Of a DNA stretch of 42,419 nt, positions 8,351 through 17,836 are shown piece after piece. The notes beneath the pieces were generated by a model that saw only the letters and a list, made by a program, of their open reading frames with translations, was not told the origin of the DNA and ran no database searches. The translations under genes were made by a program, and so were the position numbers. Within the stretch, counting starts at the first letter, position 1. Every line of letters begins with the position of its first letter. The stretch is from Loigolactobacillus rennini DSM 20253. Its GTDB lineage: Bacteria; Bacillota; Bacilli; Lactobacillales; Lactobacillaceae. Where the stretch lies: contig NZ_AYYI01000105.1 of the NCBI RefSeq assembly GCF_001436505.1, positions 1 through 42,419 on the forward strand, in the 5' to 3' direction.

Positions 8351-9322
8351 GTGAATTTATTTGATAGTTTGACTCAGAAAATTAGTGGTAAACAGATTAA
8401 AATTGTTTTTCCAGAAGGTACTGAGGCCCGGGTGTTAGGTGCTGCTGCCCGTTTACAAAAAGAAAATTTGTTGCACGCAATTGTGTTAGGTGATCCTGCC
8501 AAAATTAAACAAGTTGCGGCAAAAAATCAATTTGATTTAACTGGGCTTGAATTGATCAATCCTGCAACTGCAACTAACTTTGATGATTTAGTAGCAGCTT
8601 TTGTTAAACGGCGCAAAGGTAAAAATACAGCAGAACAAGCACAAAAAATGTTATTAGACGAAAATTATTTTGGTACGATGTTGGTTTATACAGGTTTAGC
8701 GGACGGTATGGTTTCTGGTGCCGTACATGCAACTGGTGATACGGTGCGCCCAGCTTTACAAATCATTAAGACAAAGCCTGGTATCAGTCGGACCAGTGGC
8801 GCATTTATCATGCAAAAAGGTGATCAACGTTATTTGTTTGCTGATTGTGCCATTAACTTGGACCCTAACGCACAAGAATTGGCAGAAATTGCAGTGACTT
8901 CTGCCAAAACGGCAGCTTTATTCGATATTGAACCACATGTTGCCATGCTAAGTTTTTCTACCAAAGGCTCAGCTAAAGGGGAAATGGTTACTAAAGTTCA
9001 AGAGGCTACAAAGTTAGCACAACAGGCGGCTCCAGATTATGCTATTGATGGTGAATTGCAATTTGATGCTGCTTTTGTCCCTAAAGTTGCCAAACAAAAA
9101 GCACCAGATTCTAAGGTTGCCGGTCAAGCCACCGTATTTGTTTTCCCAGAGTTACAATCCGGCAATATCGGCTATAAAATTGCTCAGAGGTTTGGCGGTT
9201 TTGAAGCCATTGGGCCGGTTTTACAAGGACTAAATCAGCCTGTTTCTGATCTGTCACGTGGTGCTAGTCAAGAAGACGTCTATAAATTAGCGATCATTAC
9301 GGCAGCACAAACGTTAGTTTAA
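8351..9322 (+). CDS. pta: Phosphate acetyltransferase
   Basis: Interconverts acetyl-CoA and acetyl phosphate; with AckA (38691-39887) it forms the acetate/ATP branch. It has 323 residues, the length of the short, single-domain Firmicute Pta. Recognisable stretches are IVFPEGTEARVLGAAARL at the N-terminus, DGMVSGAVHATGDTVRPALQ, the mid-region MLSFSTKGSAKG, and the C-terminal FPELQSGNIGYKIAQR with LSRGAS. It starts at GTG 8351 with GGAGGG at 8339-8344. It is monocistronic, between two terminators. A half-match to a catabolite-repression site lies upstream but is not convincing. Confidence 0.96.
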   Translation: MNLFDSLTQKISGKQIKIVFPEGTEARVLGAAARLQKENLLHAIVLGDPAKIKQVAAKNQFDLTGLELINPATATNFDDLVAAFVKRRKGKNTAEQAQKMLLDENYFGTMLVYTGLADGMVSGAVHATGDTVRPALQIIKTKPGISRTSGAFIMQKGDQRYLFADCAINLDPNAQELAEIAVTSAKTAALFDIEPHVAMLSFSTKGSAKGEMVTKVQEATKLAQQAAPDYAIDGELQFDAAFVPKVAKQKAPDSKVAGQATVFVFPELQSGNIGYKIAQRFGGFEAIGPVLQGLNQPVSDLSRGASQEDVYKLAIITAAQTLV

Positions 9323-9335
9323 TTGCATTTTACTG

Positions 9336-9373
9336 TGGTACCAACACGTTAATAACGTTTGGTACCATTTTTT
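9336..9373 (+). terminator. Terminator after pta
   Basis: TGGTACCAA at 9336-9344 pairs perfectly with TTGGTACCA at 9359-9367, with ACGTT/AACGT pairing inside, followed by a run of six T. Confidence 0.9.
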
Positions 9374-9435
9374 AGTTTTGACTTTGGGCGTATATCAGAT
9401 TAACCATCATGTGATTTTTGCTGCAGATGATTGTT

Positions 9436-9444
9436 TGTTATAAT
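9436..9444 (+). promoter_or_regulatory. Extended -10 promoter for tsaE
   Basis: TGTTATAAT (TG-n-TATAAT) ends 29 nt before the tsaE start. A weak T-rich -35 (TTTTTG, 9415-9420) sits 18 nt upstream. Consistent with an extended -10 promoter driving tsaE and the GNAT gene. Confidence 0.6.
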
Positions 9445-9473
9445 GAAGAAAAATTAAATGAGGACGTGACATT

Positions 9474-9941
9474 ATGTTCCGTTATCAAGTCGCTAGTGCA
9501 GCTGCTACACAACAGGTGGGCAAGCAATTAGGGCAAATGGTAAAGCCTAGTGATGTTATCTTATTACAAGGTGATTTAGGCGCTGGCAAAACTACTTTTA
9601 CTAAAGGATTGGCAAGCGGTTTGGGCATTCAACAATATGTTAAAAGCCCTACCTTTACGTTAATTCGTGAGTATTCTTCTGGCCGACTGCCGTTATATCA
9701 CATGGACGTTTATCGGTTGGAAAATGGTGGCGGTGATGAATTAGGTTTGGAAGAATACTTCGGTGGCGATGGTGTTTCTGTTGTTGAATGGCCACAATTT
9801 ATTCAGGATGAATGGCCAGAGACTTACCTTGAAATCAGTTTTACTAAATCAACTGACAATCCACAGTTGCGCGAGTTGACTTTTAGCCCTCATGGTAAGC
9901 GTTATGTACAGTTAGTAACACAGTTACAGGCGAAATTATGA
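9474..9941 (+). CDS. tsaE: tRNA threonylcarbamoyladenosine ATPase TsaE
   Basis: ATPase of the TsaB-TsaD-TsaE complex that makes t6A37 on ANN-decoding tRNAs. It has 155 residues, the family's normal size. The P-loop GDLGAGKTTFTKG is at about residues 32-44. It is followed by the family signatures SPTFTLIREY, the acidic HMDVYRLE and VVEWPQF. The start ATG 9474 has a GAGG RBS. It overlaps the next gene by 4 nt (ATGA), so the two are translationally coupled. TsaB and TsaD are not in the window. Confidence 0.95.
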   Translation: MFRYQVASAAATQQVGKQLGQMVKPSDVILLQGDLGAGKTTFTKGLASGLGIQQYVKSPTFTLIREYSSGRLPLYHMDVYRLENGGGDELGLEEYFGGDGVSVVEWPQFIQDEWPETYLEISFTKSTDNPQLRELTFSPHGKRYVQLVTQLQAKL

Positions 9942-10456
9942 GTGAAGAAGTGACAATTCGCCAAGTTAAGCCAACTGACGCAGCAGCACTATTGACACTT
10001 TTAAAACAGCTTAATCAAGAGACGCCATTTTTATTAGTAGAGTCATCCAGCTTACAATTATCCGTTACTGAAGAAGCCCAACAATTACGTCTACTCTTAG
10101 CCACTAATAATAATCAATTATTTGTTGCTGAATTTGACGGTCAATTAGTTGGCTTTATTCGTGTTACGGCAAGTCAGACGCCAGAAATTGCACATATTGG
10201 TGAAGTGGGAGTAGCTGTTTTGCGCGCTTTTTGGGGACAGGGTTTAGGGACTGTCTTGCTCAGAAATATTTTAACTTGGGCGCAACAAAATTCATTGATC
10301 AGACGTTTAGAATTGACTGTCCAAGAACGCAATCAACGTGCTTATCATTTGTATCGTAGCTTAGGTTTTAAAGTAGAGGGTAAAGCCGAGTTAGGTTATT
10401 TTGATCAAAAAGCAGGTTTTCAGACGGTTTTACATTTGGCCATGGTGCAAAATTAA
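9938..10456 (+). CDS. GNAT-family N-acetyltransferase
   Basis: Acetyl-CoA-dependent acetyltransferase with a single GNAT domain, 172 residues. The acetyl-CoA binding region reads AVLRAFWGQGLGTVLLRNIL (A/B motifs with the R/Q-x-x-G-x-G pattern). It is followed by LELTVQERNQRAYHLYRSLGFKVEG in two consecutive stretches typical of the fold's C-terminal half. Coupling to tsaE through an ATGA overlap recalls the frequent tsaE/rimI neighbourhood. However, the N-terminal half (FLLVESSSLQLSVTEEAQQL) resembles general GNATs more than ribosomal-protein acetylases, so I do not call it RimI. The substrate is unknown. Confidence 0.88.
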   Translation: MSEEVTIRQVKPTDAAALLTLLKQLNQETPFLLVESSSLQLSVTEEAQQLRLLLATNNNQLFVAEFDGQLVGFIRVTASQTPEIAHIGEVGVAVLRAFWGQGLGTVLLRNILTWAQQNSLIRRLELTVQERNQRAYHLYRSLGFKVEGKAELGYFDQKAGFQTVLHLAMVQN

Positions 10457-10627
10457 GTAGGAATAATTCGAAAAACAGAATCGTACATCAAGCTAAGGTA
10501 TGGTATCACGTCAACACTAACGGTACTTTTTGTTTAATTTAAGATAATCAAGTATGAAAGGGCAAAACTAGCGTTGAGCACGTGTACCAACTGATAGCAC
10601 ACGATTTATATAGTATATTTGTGATTA
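10457..10627. other. Non-coding stretch, no gene seen
   Basis: Bases between the GNAT gene and the terminator contain no ORF with an RBS, no strong promoter and no convincing RNA structure. A short imperfect inverted repeat occurs around 10500-10530 (GGTATCACGT against ACGGTAC, then TTTTT). It might be a weak terminator. Confidence 0.4.
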
Positions 10628-10672
10628 AAAATCGGACTGCACTATAAGTTGCTTATAGTACAGCCCGATTTT
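10628..10672. terminator. Bidirectional terminator between convergent genes
   Basis: The arms AAAATCGG-ACTGCACTATAAG and CTTATAGTACAGCCCGATTTT pair over about 20 bp with two mismatches or G-U pairs, loop TTG. The A tract and T tract make it usable from both sides (GNAT gene and the minus-strand exonuclease). Confidence 0.85.
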
Positions 10673-10733
10673 GATTTGTTTAATTAGGACAGCTAAACGT
10701 AATGAAAAGCGCCAACGCACTAAAACATGAACT

Positions 10734-11270
10734 TTATGCAACAACTTTAACAAATGGTTTTAGTTGTTCAATCCCAAATTTTTTTGCCTCGGATAATAGG
10801 ATGTTAGCACAAGCGCGACTGTCATCCAGCGCGTTATGGTGATGTTGTAACTGAATATTTAATTTTTCACAGATGGTATTCAATTTATGGTTAGTAAATT
10901 CTGGATAAAATTTACGACTAGTACGTACAGTATCTAAGGCAAGATATTGTGGTGTCTGTAAATTGTAGTGCTGTAAACTTTGGCGTAAGACACTGATATC
11001 AAACATCGCGTTGTGTGCGACAATTAAGCGATCACGCTGGAATAATGGGGCAATGTGTGGCCAAAGCGTTGGGAAATCAGGCGCATCTGCAACGTCTTGC
11101 GTATGAATGCCGTGAATTTTGGTATTCCGCCAAAAAAACGGTGTATCTGGTTTGATTAAAGAATAAAATTCATCAACAATTTGGTCATTGCGCACAACGG
11201 TTAAAGCAACTGAACAAGCGCTGTAACGTTTGCCATTTGCGGTTTCAAAATCCATTGCGACGAAGTTCAT
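10734..11270 (-). CDS. DEDDh-family 3'-5' exonuclease (DnaQ-like)
   Basis: Stand-alone exonuclease of the DnaQ/DEDDh superfamily, 178 residues, probably acting on DNA or RNA 3' ends. All catalytic positions are visible: D7 and E9 in AMDFETA (ExoI), the aspartate in HNAMFDISVL (ExoII), and H and D in HHNALDDSRA (ExoIII). It resembles the single-domain exonucleases of lactobacilli related to the PolC epsilon domain; no polymerase or helicase domain is attached. The start ATG 11270 has AGGTG 6 nt upstream. It lies downstream of the exonuclease III gene on the same strand (65-bp gap), so the two may form a small DNA-repair operon. Confidence 0.92.
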   Translation of the reverse strand: MNFVAMDFETANGKRYSACSVALTVVRNDQIVDEFYSLIKPDTPFFWRNTKIHGIHTQDVADAPDFPTLWPHIAPLFQRDRLIVAHNAMFDISVLRQSLQHYNLQTPQYLALDTVRTSRKFYPEFTNHKLNTICEKLNIQLQHHHNALDDSRACANILLSEAKKFGIEQLKPFVKVVA

Positions 11271-11335
11271 TTATTTCACCTATTTCGTAAAAGAATTGCC
11301 GTCATTATAAAAATAAAACGTCTATTTGTAAAGCA

Positions 11336-12100
11336 CTAAAGCTTAAAAGTTGGTTTGGTAAGCAGTTCTACTGGACAATGGTCGGACCCCATAATATCTG
11401 TTAAAATTGCAGCGTCTTCCAATTGTGGTTGTAACTGATTGGAAGTGATGAAATAATCAATTCGCCAACCTGCATTATTTTTACGGGCATTAAAGCGATA
11501 GCTCCACCATGAATAAGTGATTTGATCCGGGTAAAAATAGCGGAAGGTATCAGTGAAGCCATTTTCTAGAAGTCGCGTGAATTTGGCACGTTCTTCATCA
11601 GAAAAGCCAGCATTATGATGATTTGTGCGATCATTTTTTAAATCAATCGGTTGGTGTGCAACATTGAGATCGCCACAAAAGATAATTGGTTTTTGTTGTG
11701 CCAATGTGTTCAAATAGCTGCGAAAAGCATCTTCCCAAGACATTCGGTAATCTAAGCGCTTAAGTTTGGTTTGTGAATTAGGCGTGTAGCAGGTAATTAA
11801 ATAAAAATTCGGGTATTCCAAGGTGATTAGCCGACCTTCTTGATCATGTTCGGCTATGCCCATACCATAAGTCACGTTTAACGGTTCGTGTTTAGTGAAA
11901 ATTGCTGTACCAGAATAGCCTTTACGTTCAGCATAATTCCAATATTGATGGTAACCAGGTAAAGTTAAGTCGATTTGCCCAGCTTGTAATTTGGTTTCCT
12001 GAACGCAAAAGAAGTCTGCATCTTGTTGTTTAAAAACATCCATAAAATTTTTCTTAACAATTGCACGTAAGCCATTGACGTTCCATGAAATAAACTTCAT
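11336..12100 (-). CDS. exoA: Exodeoxyribonuclease III / AP endonuclease
   Basis: Metal-dependent AP endonuclease of the exonuclease III (Xth/ExoA) family, 254 residues, cutting DNA at abasic sites, for example those made by Ung encoded 3 kb away. Family motifs are in order: N-terminal MKFISWNVNGLRA, the metal-binding Glu in CVQETKL, the Asp/Asn pair in FCGDLNVAHQ, the segment WSYRFNARKNNAGWRIDYF, and the catalytic GSDHCPVEL. The start is ATG 12100 with AAGGAG 9 nt upstream. Confidence 0.95.
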   Translation of the reverse strand: MKFISWNVNGLRAIVKKNFMDVFKQQDADFFCVQETKLQAGQIDLTLPGYHQYWNYAERKGYSGTAIFTKHEPLNVTYGMGIAEHDQEGRLITLEYPNFYLITCYTPNSQTKLKRLDYRMSWEDAFRSYLNTLAQQKPIIFCGDLNVAHQPIDLKNDRTNHHNAGFSDEERAKFTRLLENGFTDTFRYFYPDQITYSWWSYRFNARKNNAGWRIDYFITSNQLQPQLEDAAILTDIMGSDHCPVELLTKPTFKL

Positions 12101-12220
12101 GTTGGTAACTCCTTTATTTAAGTTTTTATCTACCCCTTTATTTTACAAGAGTTCTAGCCGAAACAAAAGCTGTCATCATGGACTTGGGTTTGAGCAGGAC
12201 TATTAAAACTATTTTTTTCA

Positions 12221-12229
12221 TGCTAAAAT
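12221..12229 (+). promoter_or_regulatory. Extended -10 promoter for murB
   Basis: TGCTAAAAT (TG-n-TAAAAT) lies about 37 nt upstream of murB, in the region shared with the divergent exoA. No good -35 is present, so this rests on the -10 only. Confidence 0.45.
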
Positions 12230-12266
12230 AAATTGTTGGACTAAATTCGGAAAGGACTGTGGCGGT

Positions 12267-13181
12267 ATGTCGCAAGTAAACCCAACGATAAAAGAATTAT
12301 TTCCGCAAATTGATATTCGTGAAGCTGAAGCGCTGAGTCATTATACTTATACAAAAACCGGTGGAAAGGCGGATATTCTAGCCTTTCCGAAGACAGCGGT
12401 AGAAGTTCAGACTTTAATGCAGTATGCGCAAAAGCAACATTTGCCCCTAACTATTATTGGTAATGCCAGTAACTTGATTGTTAAAGATGGTGGCATCCGG
12501 GGAATGGTATTAATTTTAACCAAAATGGCACAAATTAGTGTTCAAGGTAATTTAGTTTATGCACAAGCAGGTGCTAAGCTGATTGATGCTACTGTTGCTG
12601 CTGCAGATGCAGGTTTAACTGGTTTAGAATTTGCAGCTGGTATTCCCGGTAGTGTTGGCGGCGCGGTTTTCATGAACGCCGGTGCCTACGGTGGTGAAAT
12701 GAAAGACGCCATTCAAAGCGCTACGGTTTTATTACCTAATGGTAAAATTAGTGAATTTGATCAGACTGCTTTACATTTTTCTTATCGGCATAGTCAAATC
12801 CAAGACGATAATAGTATTGTTTTAGCGGCGACTTATCGGTTACAGCCCGGTGAGCAAAAAGTGATTAAAGCAAAAATGGCAGCTCTTAATCAACGCCGAG
12901 CTGCAAAGCAGCCCCTGGAATATCCATCTTGCGGGAGTGTTTTTAAACGGCCGCATGGCTATTTCACTGGTAAATTAATTCATGAGGCTGGTCTGCAAGG
13001 ACACACTTGTGGTGATGTTCAAGTTTCCTTAAAACACGCTGGCTTTATGGTTAATTTAGGCCACGGAACGGCGACAGATTATATTCATTTAATTCGGGAT
13101 GTACAAGCTGTCGTCTTTGATCAATTTGGCGTTGCTTTACAGCCAGAAGTTCGGATTTTAGGTGAAGATTTAATTGATTAA
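12267..13181 (+). CDS. murB: UDP-N-acetylenolpyruvoylglucosamine reductase
   Basis: FAD enzyme that reduces UDP-GlcNAc-enolpyruvate to UDP-MurNAc in peptidoglycan precursor synthesis. It has 304 residues and is a type II (Gram-positive) MurB. The FAD-binding motifs [24 protein letters not shown] and [20 protein letters not shown] are intact. The catalytic loop is in [10 protein letters not shown], and the C-terminal QPEVRILGE holds the conserved Glu. The start ATG 12267 follows GGAAAGGA at a slightly long spacing of 10 nt. It is monocistronic, closed by the hairpin at 13188. Confidence 0.96.
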   Translation: MSQVNPTIKELFPQIDIREAEALSHYTYTKTGGKADILAFPKTAVEVQTLMQYAQKQHLPLTIIGNASNLIVKDGGIRGMVLILTKMAQISVQGNLVYAQAGAKLIDATVAAADAGLTGLEFAAGIPGSVGGAVFMNAGAYGGEMKDAIQSATVLLPNGKISEFDQTALHFSYRHSQIQDDNSIVLAATYRLQPGEQKVIKAKMAALNQRRAAKQPLEYPSCGSVFKRPHGYFTGKLIHEAGLQGHTCGDVQVSLKHAGFMVNLGHGTATDYIHLIRDVQAVVFDQFGVALQPEVRILGEDLID

Positions 13182-13187
13182 TTTGGG

Positions 13188-13230
13188 GGATTATGGCAAA
13201 CAATTTCTGTCATAATCCTATTCTTTTTTA
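13188..13230 (+). terminator. Terminator after murB
   Basis: GGATTATGGCA at 13188-13198 pairs with TGTCATAATCC at 13208-13218 with one mismatch, followed by TATTCTTTTTT. Confidence 0.85.
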
Positions 13231-13269
13231 ACGTATGGTTTTGAATCGTTAAGGCAAGGTGGGATTGCG

Positions 13270-15402
13270 ATGACCTTGATTGAGGCCGTTATTATGTTGG
13301 TTGCCGTTGTTTTGTTATCAAACATTGTCAGCCATTACTTAAATTTTTTACCCGTTAGTTTGATTCAAATTGCTGCTGGCTTATTGCTTGCAGTTTTATT
13401 TAAAGTGACCATTCCACTTAAAACAGATTGGTTTATGTTATTATTTATTGCGCCATTGTTATTTAATGACGGGCGGCATTTTCCAAAACAAGAGTTGTGG
13501 GCATTGCGTGGACCGATCATTATGAACGCGATTGTCCTAGTTTTTGTCACTACCTTTTTAGGTGGTTGGTTCATTCATTTTTTAGTTCCAGATTTACCGT
13601 TAGCTGCTAGCATTGCATTAGCAGCAATCATTTCACCTACTGATCCAATCGCAGTGCAATCTATTTCAAAACAGGCTGACCTGCCTAACAGTGTGTTACA
13701 TTTGGTTAGCGGAGAAAGCTTAATCAATGATGCTAGTGGGCTGATTGGTTTTAAATACGGGATTGCGGCGACTGTAACGGGCTTTTTTTCTTGGCAACAA
13801 GCAACAGGGGATTTTTTATACATTTCGATCGTCGGCGCTTTGCTAGGTATGGTCATTATGGCTTTGTTGCAATTATTGCGTACTTTTTTATTGCAGCAAG
13901 GAATTAATGATGTGGTGTTACATACAGTTCTACAGATCATTACGCCGTTTGTTGTTTATTTATTAGTGGAAGAGTTATTTCACGCGTCTGGTGTCATCGC
14001 GGTTGTCAGCGCCGGGATTGTTTACAATTTTTCTAAACCAGTACTGATGGATTATTTACCGGAATTAAAAATTGTTACTGAGCGGACTTGGGATATCGCA
14101 ATTTATTTGTTAAATGGCATTGTCTTTTTGATTTTGGGAATTGAATTACCGATTGCGATGAACCAAACGATTCGTAATCCTAGTGATAGCACAACAATTG
14201 CGATTTTTGATGTTGTTTTAATTTGGTTAGCCGTATTTTTGATCCGTGTTTTTTGGACGTTGATTAATTTAACCATTAAACATTTAAAAGGTAAGGAAAA
14301 ACAACAGCGGCCCTATTTTCGAATTGCACTTTTGTCTGGCTTATCCGGTGTGCGGGGTGCGATCACGATGGCTGGTGTCTTGTCGGTTCCGTATGTTTTA
14401 GCATCGGGCGCTGCCTTTCCAGAACGGTCATTAATGCTGTTTATTGCGGCTGGCGTCATTATTTTAAGTCTTTTGATGGCTGTAATTTTTATCCCGCTAT
14501 TAATGCGCCAACACGTTGCGATTGCAACGCGGGGGACGGAGCCAAAAGCAGATGAAGACTTAGACGAGCAACGTGATGTTGCTGCGGCAGACAAACAGCA
14601 GTTAACTGAAACACAAGCCCGAATCTATACGATGCGTGTGGCAATTAATCATTTGGAAAGTCAACGGCGACCAGAAAATCAACGGGTAGTTTATGATTTA
14701 ATCAATGAATACCAAGGCATGATTCATCGGTTACAAGTCGCTTATCGTTCTGAAGAACAATTAGTCCCGTTTTTAAATGAAGAATTAACTCTGCGCCGGG
14801 TTGCACTGCAGGGCGAAGGAGATATTTTAGAACAATTGTGGCGTTCTGGTAAAATTCAAGAACGTAGTTACCAAAAATTTCAAAGGAAAATTTTATCTCG
14901 GCAAAGATTGGTTGAGACGTTACCCCATAAGTTACAGCGCCCGCATTTTTTTGCCAGGTTGCATCGTTTGGGAACGCGTTTAAGCCATTTACGCTTACAT
15001 TTAGTTCACGCACAATATAATGGTCCTTACTATAATGAACGACTCTACATTGAAAAGGAAACAGCAAAGGGTGGTATTAAAGCCTTGTCGAAGTATTTAA
15101 AGCGTCCAGAAGTTAAGGCTGCCCATTATAATCGGCAAGTGATTTATCAAATTATTGTTGGGTACCGTAACCGGATTGAACAGATTAAGCATTTAAATCG
15201 CCAACAAACCGGGCGGCGCTCACCACGTGCAGATTATGACCAACAGATGCGTCAAATTCGTTTTAAAGCGCTGGCTGCGGAACGACGGGGGATTCATACT
15301 TTAGTGGATCAGGGCTATATCACTTGGTCGTTGGCTGCAAAATTACGTCAATACGTTAATTACTCAGAAAACGCACTTTTATTGGGAGAAGATGTAGATT
15401 AG
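13270..15402 (+). CDS. CPA1-family Na+(K+)/H+ antiporter
   Basis: Monovalent cation/proton antiporter, 710 residues. The first 420 or so form a 12-13-helix membrane domain. It carries the CPA1 core motifs LLFNDGRHFPKQEL, AIISPTDPIAVQSIS (TDP unwound helix) and SGESLINDASGLIGF, whose ND dyad is at the ion site. SGVRGAITMAGVLSVP holds the conserved Arg. The remaining ~290 residues are a cytosolic, charged, mostly helical tail rich in Arg and Gln, probably regulatory. That tail is common in the bacterial CPA1 (NhaP/YjcE-like) form. The start is ATG 13270 with AAGGTGGG. Ion preference cannot be read from the sequence. Confidence 0.92.
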   Translation: MTLIEAVIMLVAVVLLSNIVSHYLNFLPVSLIQIAAGLLLAVLFKVTIPLKTDWFMLLFIAPLLFNDGRHFPKQELWALRGPIIMNAIVLVFVTTFLGGWFIHFLVPDLPLAASIALAAIISPTDPIAVQSISKQADLPNSVLHLVSGESLINDASGLIGFKYGIAATVTGFFSWQQATGDFLYISIVGALLGMVIMALLQLLRTFLLQQGINDVVLHTVLQIITPFVVYLLVEELFHASGVIAVVSAGIVYNFSKPVLMDYLPELKIVTERTWDIAIYLLNGIVFLILGIELPIAMNQTIRNPSDSTTIAIFDVVLIWLAVFLIRVFWTLINLTIKHLKGKEKQQRPYFRIALLSGLSGVRGAITMAGVLSVPYVLASGAAFPERSLMLFIAAGVIILSLLMAVIFIPLLMRQHVAIATRGTEPKADEDLDEQRDVAAADKQQLTETQARIYTMRVAINHLESQRRPENQRVVYDLINEYQGMIHRLQVAYRSEEQLVPFLNEELTLRRVALQGEGDILEQLWRSGKIQERSYQKFQRKILSRQRLVETLPHKLQRPHFFARLHRLGTRLSHLRLHLVHAQYNGPYYNERLYIEKETAKGGIKALSKYLKRPEVKAAHYNRQVIYQIIVGYRNRIEQIKHLNRQQTGRRSPRADYDQQMRQIRFKALAAERRGIHTLVDQGYITWSLAAKLRQYVNYSENALLLGEDVD

Positions 15403-15456
15403 TTTTGCGCGTGTACGGTGAGCTAGCTAAATCGATTCATTCTGAATGAGAGTTAA

Positions 15457-15494
15457 AAAACTGAGCAACTCATTATATTGAGTTGCTCAGTTTT
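15457..15494. terminator. Bidirectional terminator after the antiporter gene
   Basis: AAAACTGAGCAACTCA at 15457-15472 pairs almost perfectly with its complement at 15479-15494, loop TTATAT, ending in TTTT. It serves the antiporter gene and faces the convergent oxidoreductase gene. Confidence 0.9.
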
Positions 15495-15582
15495 GTTGTG
15501 TTAACAACAAATTAAGGGCAAAGCTTGGTGTTGGCACAAGTTGATCTGTGTCACTGGCAAGTGGGATCGAATCTAACCAAGG

Positions 15583-16566
15583 TTAAAATCGAATTAAATA
15601 ACGACCAGTTGGCTTGTTAGTGGTAAAAGTTGGCAGTGTTGTCGCTAAATCTTGAAAATCTATTTTTGTACAAGCTAATGTAGTCGTCGTGGGCTTGAAT
15701 GAGGTTGCTAGTTTTTGCCAAACGGCTTGGCGCTGACTAGCAGGGTAGTAAACAGAATCAATACCGATTAATTGTACATGGCGCAGGATAAACGGCAATG
15801 TGGTCGTATTAAGTTGATTGCCACCGGTATTGCCAGATAATGCGATGCGCCCACCATAGGCAACTTGTGGTAAGATGGCTGCCAATAAATCACCACCGAC
15901 AGCATCAATCACACCACCAAACCGCTGTTTTTGCAGTGGTTTGGCTGGAATTGTTTTCAATGCATCCGGTGTAATTACTTGTTCAGCACCTAAATGGGTC
16001 AAATAAGGTGTTGCTGCTGCTTGTCGACTCACCGCAGTTAAGTGATGATAACCCAAATGTTTTAAAATAGCTAATGCCCATCCACCAACGCCACCAGTTG
16101 CGCCAGTGATTAAAAGTGGTGTCTGCTTAGATAAAGTTTGTGCTAATAACGCTTGTACGGATAAAGCTGCGGTGAAGCCAGCAGTACCGTATTGCATTGC
16201 CATTGCGAGACTTAGATTTGTTGGCAGTTTCACTACCCATTTGGCAGGGACGGTGATGTATTCAGCGTAACCACCTGGCCAACTAATTCCCAAATCAAAA
16301 CCTGTTATCAAAACTTTTTGGCCCAACGGTAAATGGGCTTGATTACTTGCAACAACAACACCAGCAGCATCAATACCTGGAATTTGCGGGTAGTGTCTTA
16401 AAACACCACTTTTAGGATTTAGTGCTAAGAAGTCTTTATGATTAATATCAGAATAGGCCACTTTGATGGTAACTTGGTCAGTTTGTAGTTTAGGTTGTTC
16501 TTGTGTAATAAAAGTTGGTGTTACTTTTCCAGCGTTTAACTGCAATTCGAGTGCACGGTATTTCAT
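15583..16566 (-). CDS. Zinc-free MDR oxidoreductase (YhdH/YhfP-like)
   Basis: NAD(P)H-dependent medium-chain reductase, 327 residues, of the quinone oxidoreductase/acrylyl-CoA reductase (YhdH, AcuI) branch. Visible features are YSDINHKDFLAL near the N-terminus, PGIDAAGVVV, GGYAEYITVPA, and the nucleotide-binding glycine motif LITGATGGVGGWALAILKHL. It has no zinc-binding cysteine set. Cytosolic. It starts at ATG 16566 with AGGAGG 6 nt upstream. The substrate is unknown. It is divergent from potA and stands alone. Confidence 0.9.
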   Translation of the reverse strand: MKYRALELQLNAGKVTPTFITQEQPKLQTDQVTIKVAYSDINHKDFLALNPKSGVLRHYPQIPGIDAAGVVVASNQAHLPLGQKVLITGFDLGISWPGGYAEYITVPAKWVVKLPTNLSLAMAMQYGTAGFTAALSVQALLAQTLSKQTPLLITGATGGVGGWALAILKHLGYHHLTAVSRQAAATPYLTHLGAEQVITPDALKTIPAKPLQKQRFGGVIDAVGGDLLAAILPQVAYGGRIALSGNTGGNQLNTTTLPFILRHVQLIGIDSVYYPASQRQAVWQKLATSFKPTTTTLACTKIDFQDLATTLPTFTTNKPTGRYLIRF

Positions 16567-16643
16567 TTTAAAGCCTCCTGGATCGTTGTGTTTATCTCAC
16601 ATTGTAATCCTTTTCATGGTGACAAAACAAGCGGCACAAGGGT

Positions 16644-16671
16644 TTGAAAATTACTTTGCTTCGTCTATAAT
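16644..16671 (+). promoter_or_regulatory. Promoter of the potABCD operon
   Basis: TTGAAA at 16644-16649 and TATAAT at 16666-16671, spacer 16 nt; about 60 nt upstream of potA. It reads as a normal housekeeping promoter. Confidence 0.75.
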
Positions 16672-16732
16672 TAAAATTACTGTGTTTAGCACAATAAAAT
16701 AGTTGTGTCATTAAAAGGAGTGTGACGGTATA

Positions 16733-17836
16733 GTGGCTAATACGATTATTAAATTTAACGGGGTCGAAAAACGTTACGGGGATACCGTTTCTCTAAAGAA
16801 AATTGATTTTGAATTGGAGCAAGGTAAATTTTATACGCTGCTTGGCCCATCTGGTTGCGGTAAAACCACAATTCTACGGATTTTAGCAGGCTTTACTGAC
16901 GCGAGTGCCGGTACTGTCACATTTAAAGGAAAAAGAATTAATGATCTTCCAGCAAATCAACGCAAAATTAATACGGTTTTTCAGGATTATGCATTATTTC
17001 CTCATTTAAATGTTTATGATAATGTTGCTTTTGGATTAGTTTTAAAAAAAACAACCAAAACGGTGATCAAACAAAAAGTGTCGGAAGCTTTGCGATTAGT
17101 ACGTTTGTCTGGTTATGCTGAGCGTGAAATTAATGAATTGTCTGGTGGCCAGCAACAGCGTGTCGCGATTGCGCGGGCCATTGTCAATGAGCCGGAGGTT
17201 TTATTGCTGGATGAACCACTGTCTGCATTGGATGCAAAATTAAGAACGGCAATGCAGGTTGAATTGCGGCAGTTACAACAGCGCTTGGGAATTACTTTTT
17301 TATTTGTCACGCATGATCAAGGTGAGGCTTTAGCTATGAGCGACGAGATTTTTGTTATGAATAACGGTGAAATTTTGCAACAAGGTAGCCCAGTAGCGAT
17401 TTATGATGAACCAATTAATCATTTTGTGGCCAATTTTATTGGTGAAAGCAACATTGTTAAAGGCAAAATGGTCGCTGATCATCAGGTTGAGTTTGTTCAT
17501 CAATGTTTTGAATGCGTTGATGCAGGAATGCGTCCCAATGAGCCAGTTGAAGTGGTCTTACGACCTGAAGATTTAGATTTAACCAGCGTTGATCAAGGCA
17601 ATTTAGTCGTGACCGTGGATACACAAGTCTTCCGCGGTAGTATTTATGGGATCATGAGTCATGACCATGCTGGTAATCATTGGTTAATTCATTCAGTTCA
17701 TCAATCTACAGTAGGCCGTCAAGTCGGTATTTATTTTGAGCCAGAAGACATTCACGTGATGCGCTATGGCGAATCTGAGGCTGAATTTGATGCGCGCTTA
17801 GAGCAATATGAAGGGGAAGCCGATGAAAAAATATAG
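16733..17836 (+). CDS. potA: Spermidine/putrescine ABC transporter ATPase PotA
   Basis: ATPase of the polyamine importer, 367 residues. Walker [11 protein letters not shown]-loop [12 protein letters not shown], signature [10 protein letters not shown], Walker [13 protein letters not shown] and H-loop FVTHDQGEA are present. A C-terminal TOBE-type regulatory domain follows from about residue 240 ([13 protein letters not shown]). The start is GTG 16733 with AAAAGGAG at 16713-16720. The 12-nt spacing is long, but no better start is in frame. The 3' end overlaps potB by 14 nt. Confidence 0.95.
   Translation: MANTIIKFNGVEKRYGDTVSLKKIDFELEQGKFYTLLGPSGCGKTTILRILAGFTDASAGTVTFKGKRINDLPANQRKINTVFQDYALFPHLNVYDNVAFGLVLKKTTKTVIKQKVSEALRLVRLSGYAEREINELSGGQQQRVAIARAIVNEPEVLLLDEPLSALDAKLRTAMQVELRQLQQRLGITFLFVTHDQGEALAMSDEIFVMNNGEILQQGSPVAIYDEPINHFVANFIGESNIVKGKMVADHQVEFVHQCFECVDAGMRPNEPVEVVLRPEDLDLTSVDQGNLVVTVDTQVFRGSIYGIMSHDHAGNHWLIHSVHQSTVGRQVGIYFEPEDIHVMRYGESEAEFDARLEQYEGEADEKI

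Noticed and set aside
10457-10627. Possible small RNA gene after the GNAT gene
   Set aside because: No credible promoter-plus-terminator pair or stable fold could be traced by eye.
16463-16702. Plus-strand ORF antisense to the oxidoreductase start
   Set aside because: It overlaps the oxidoreductase N-terminus and the pot promoter, and no RBS precedes it.
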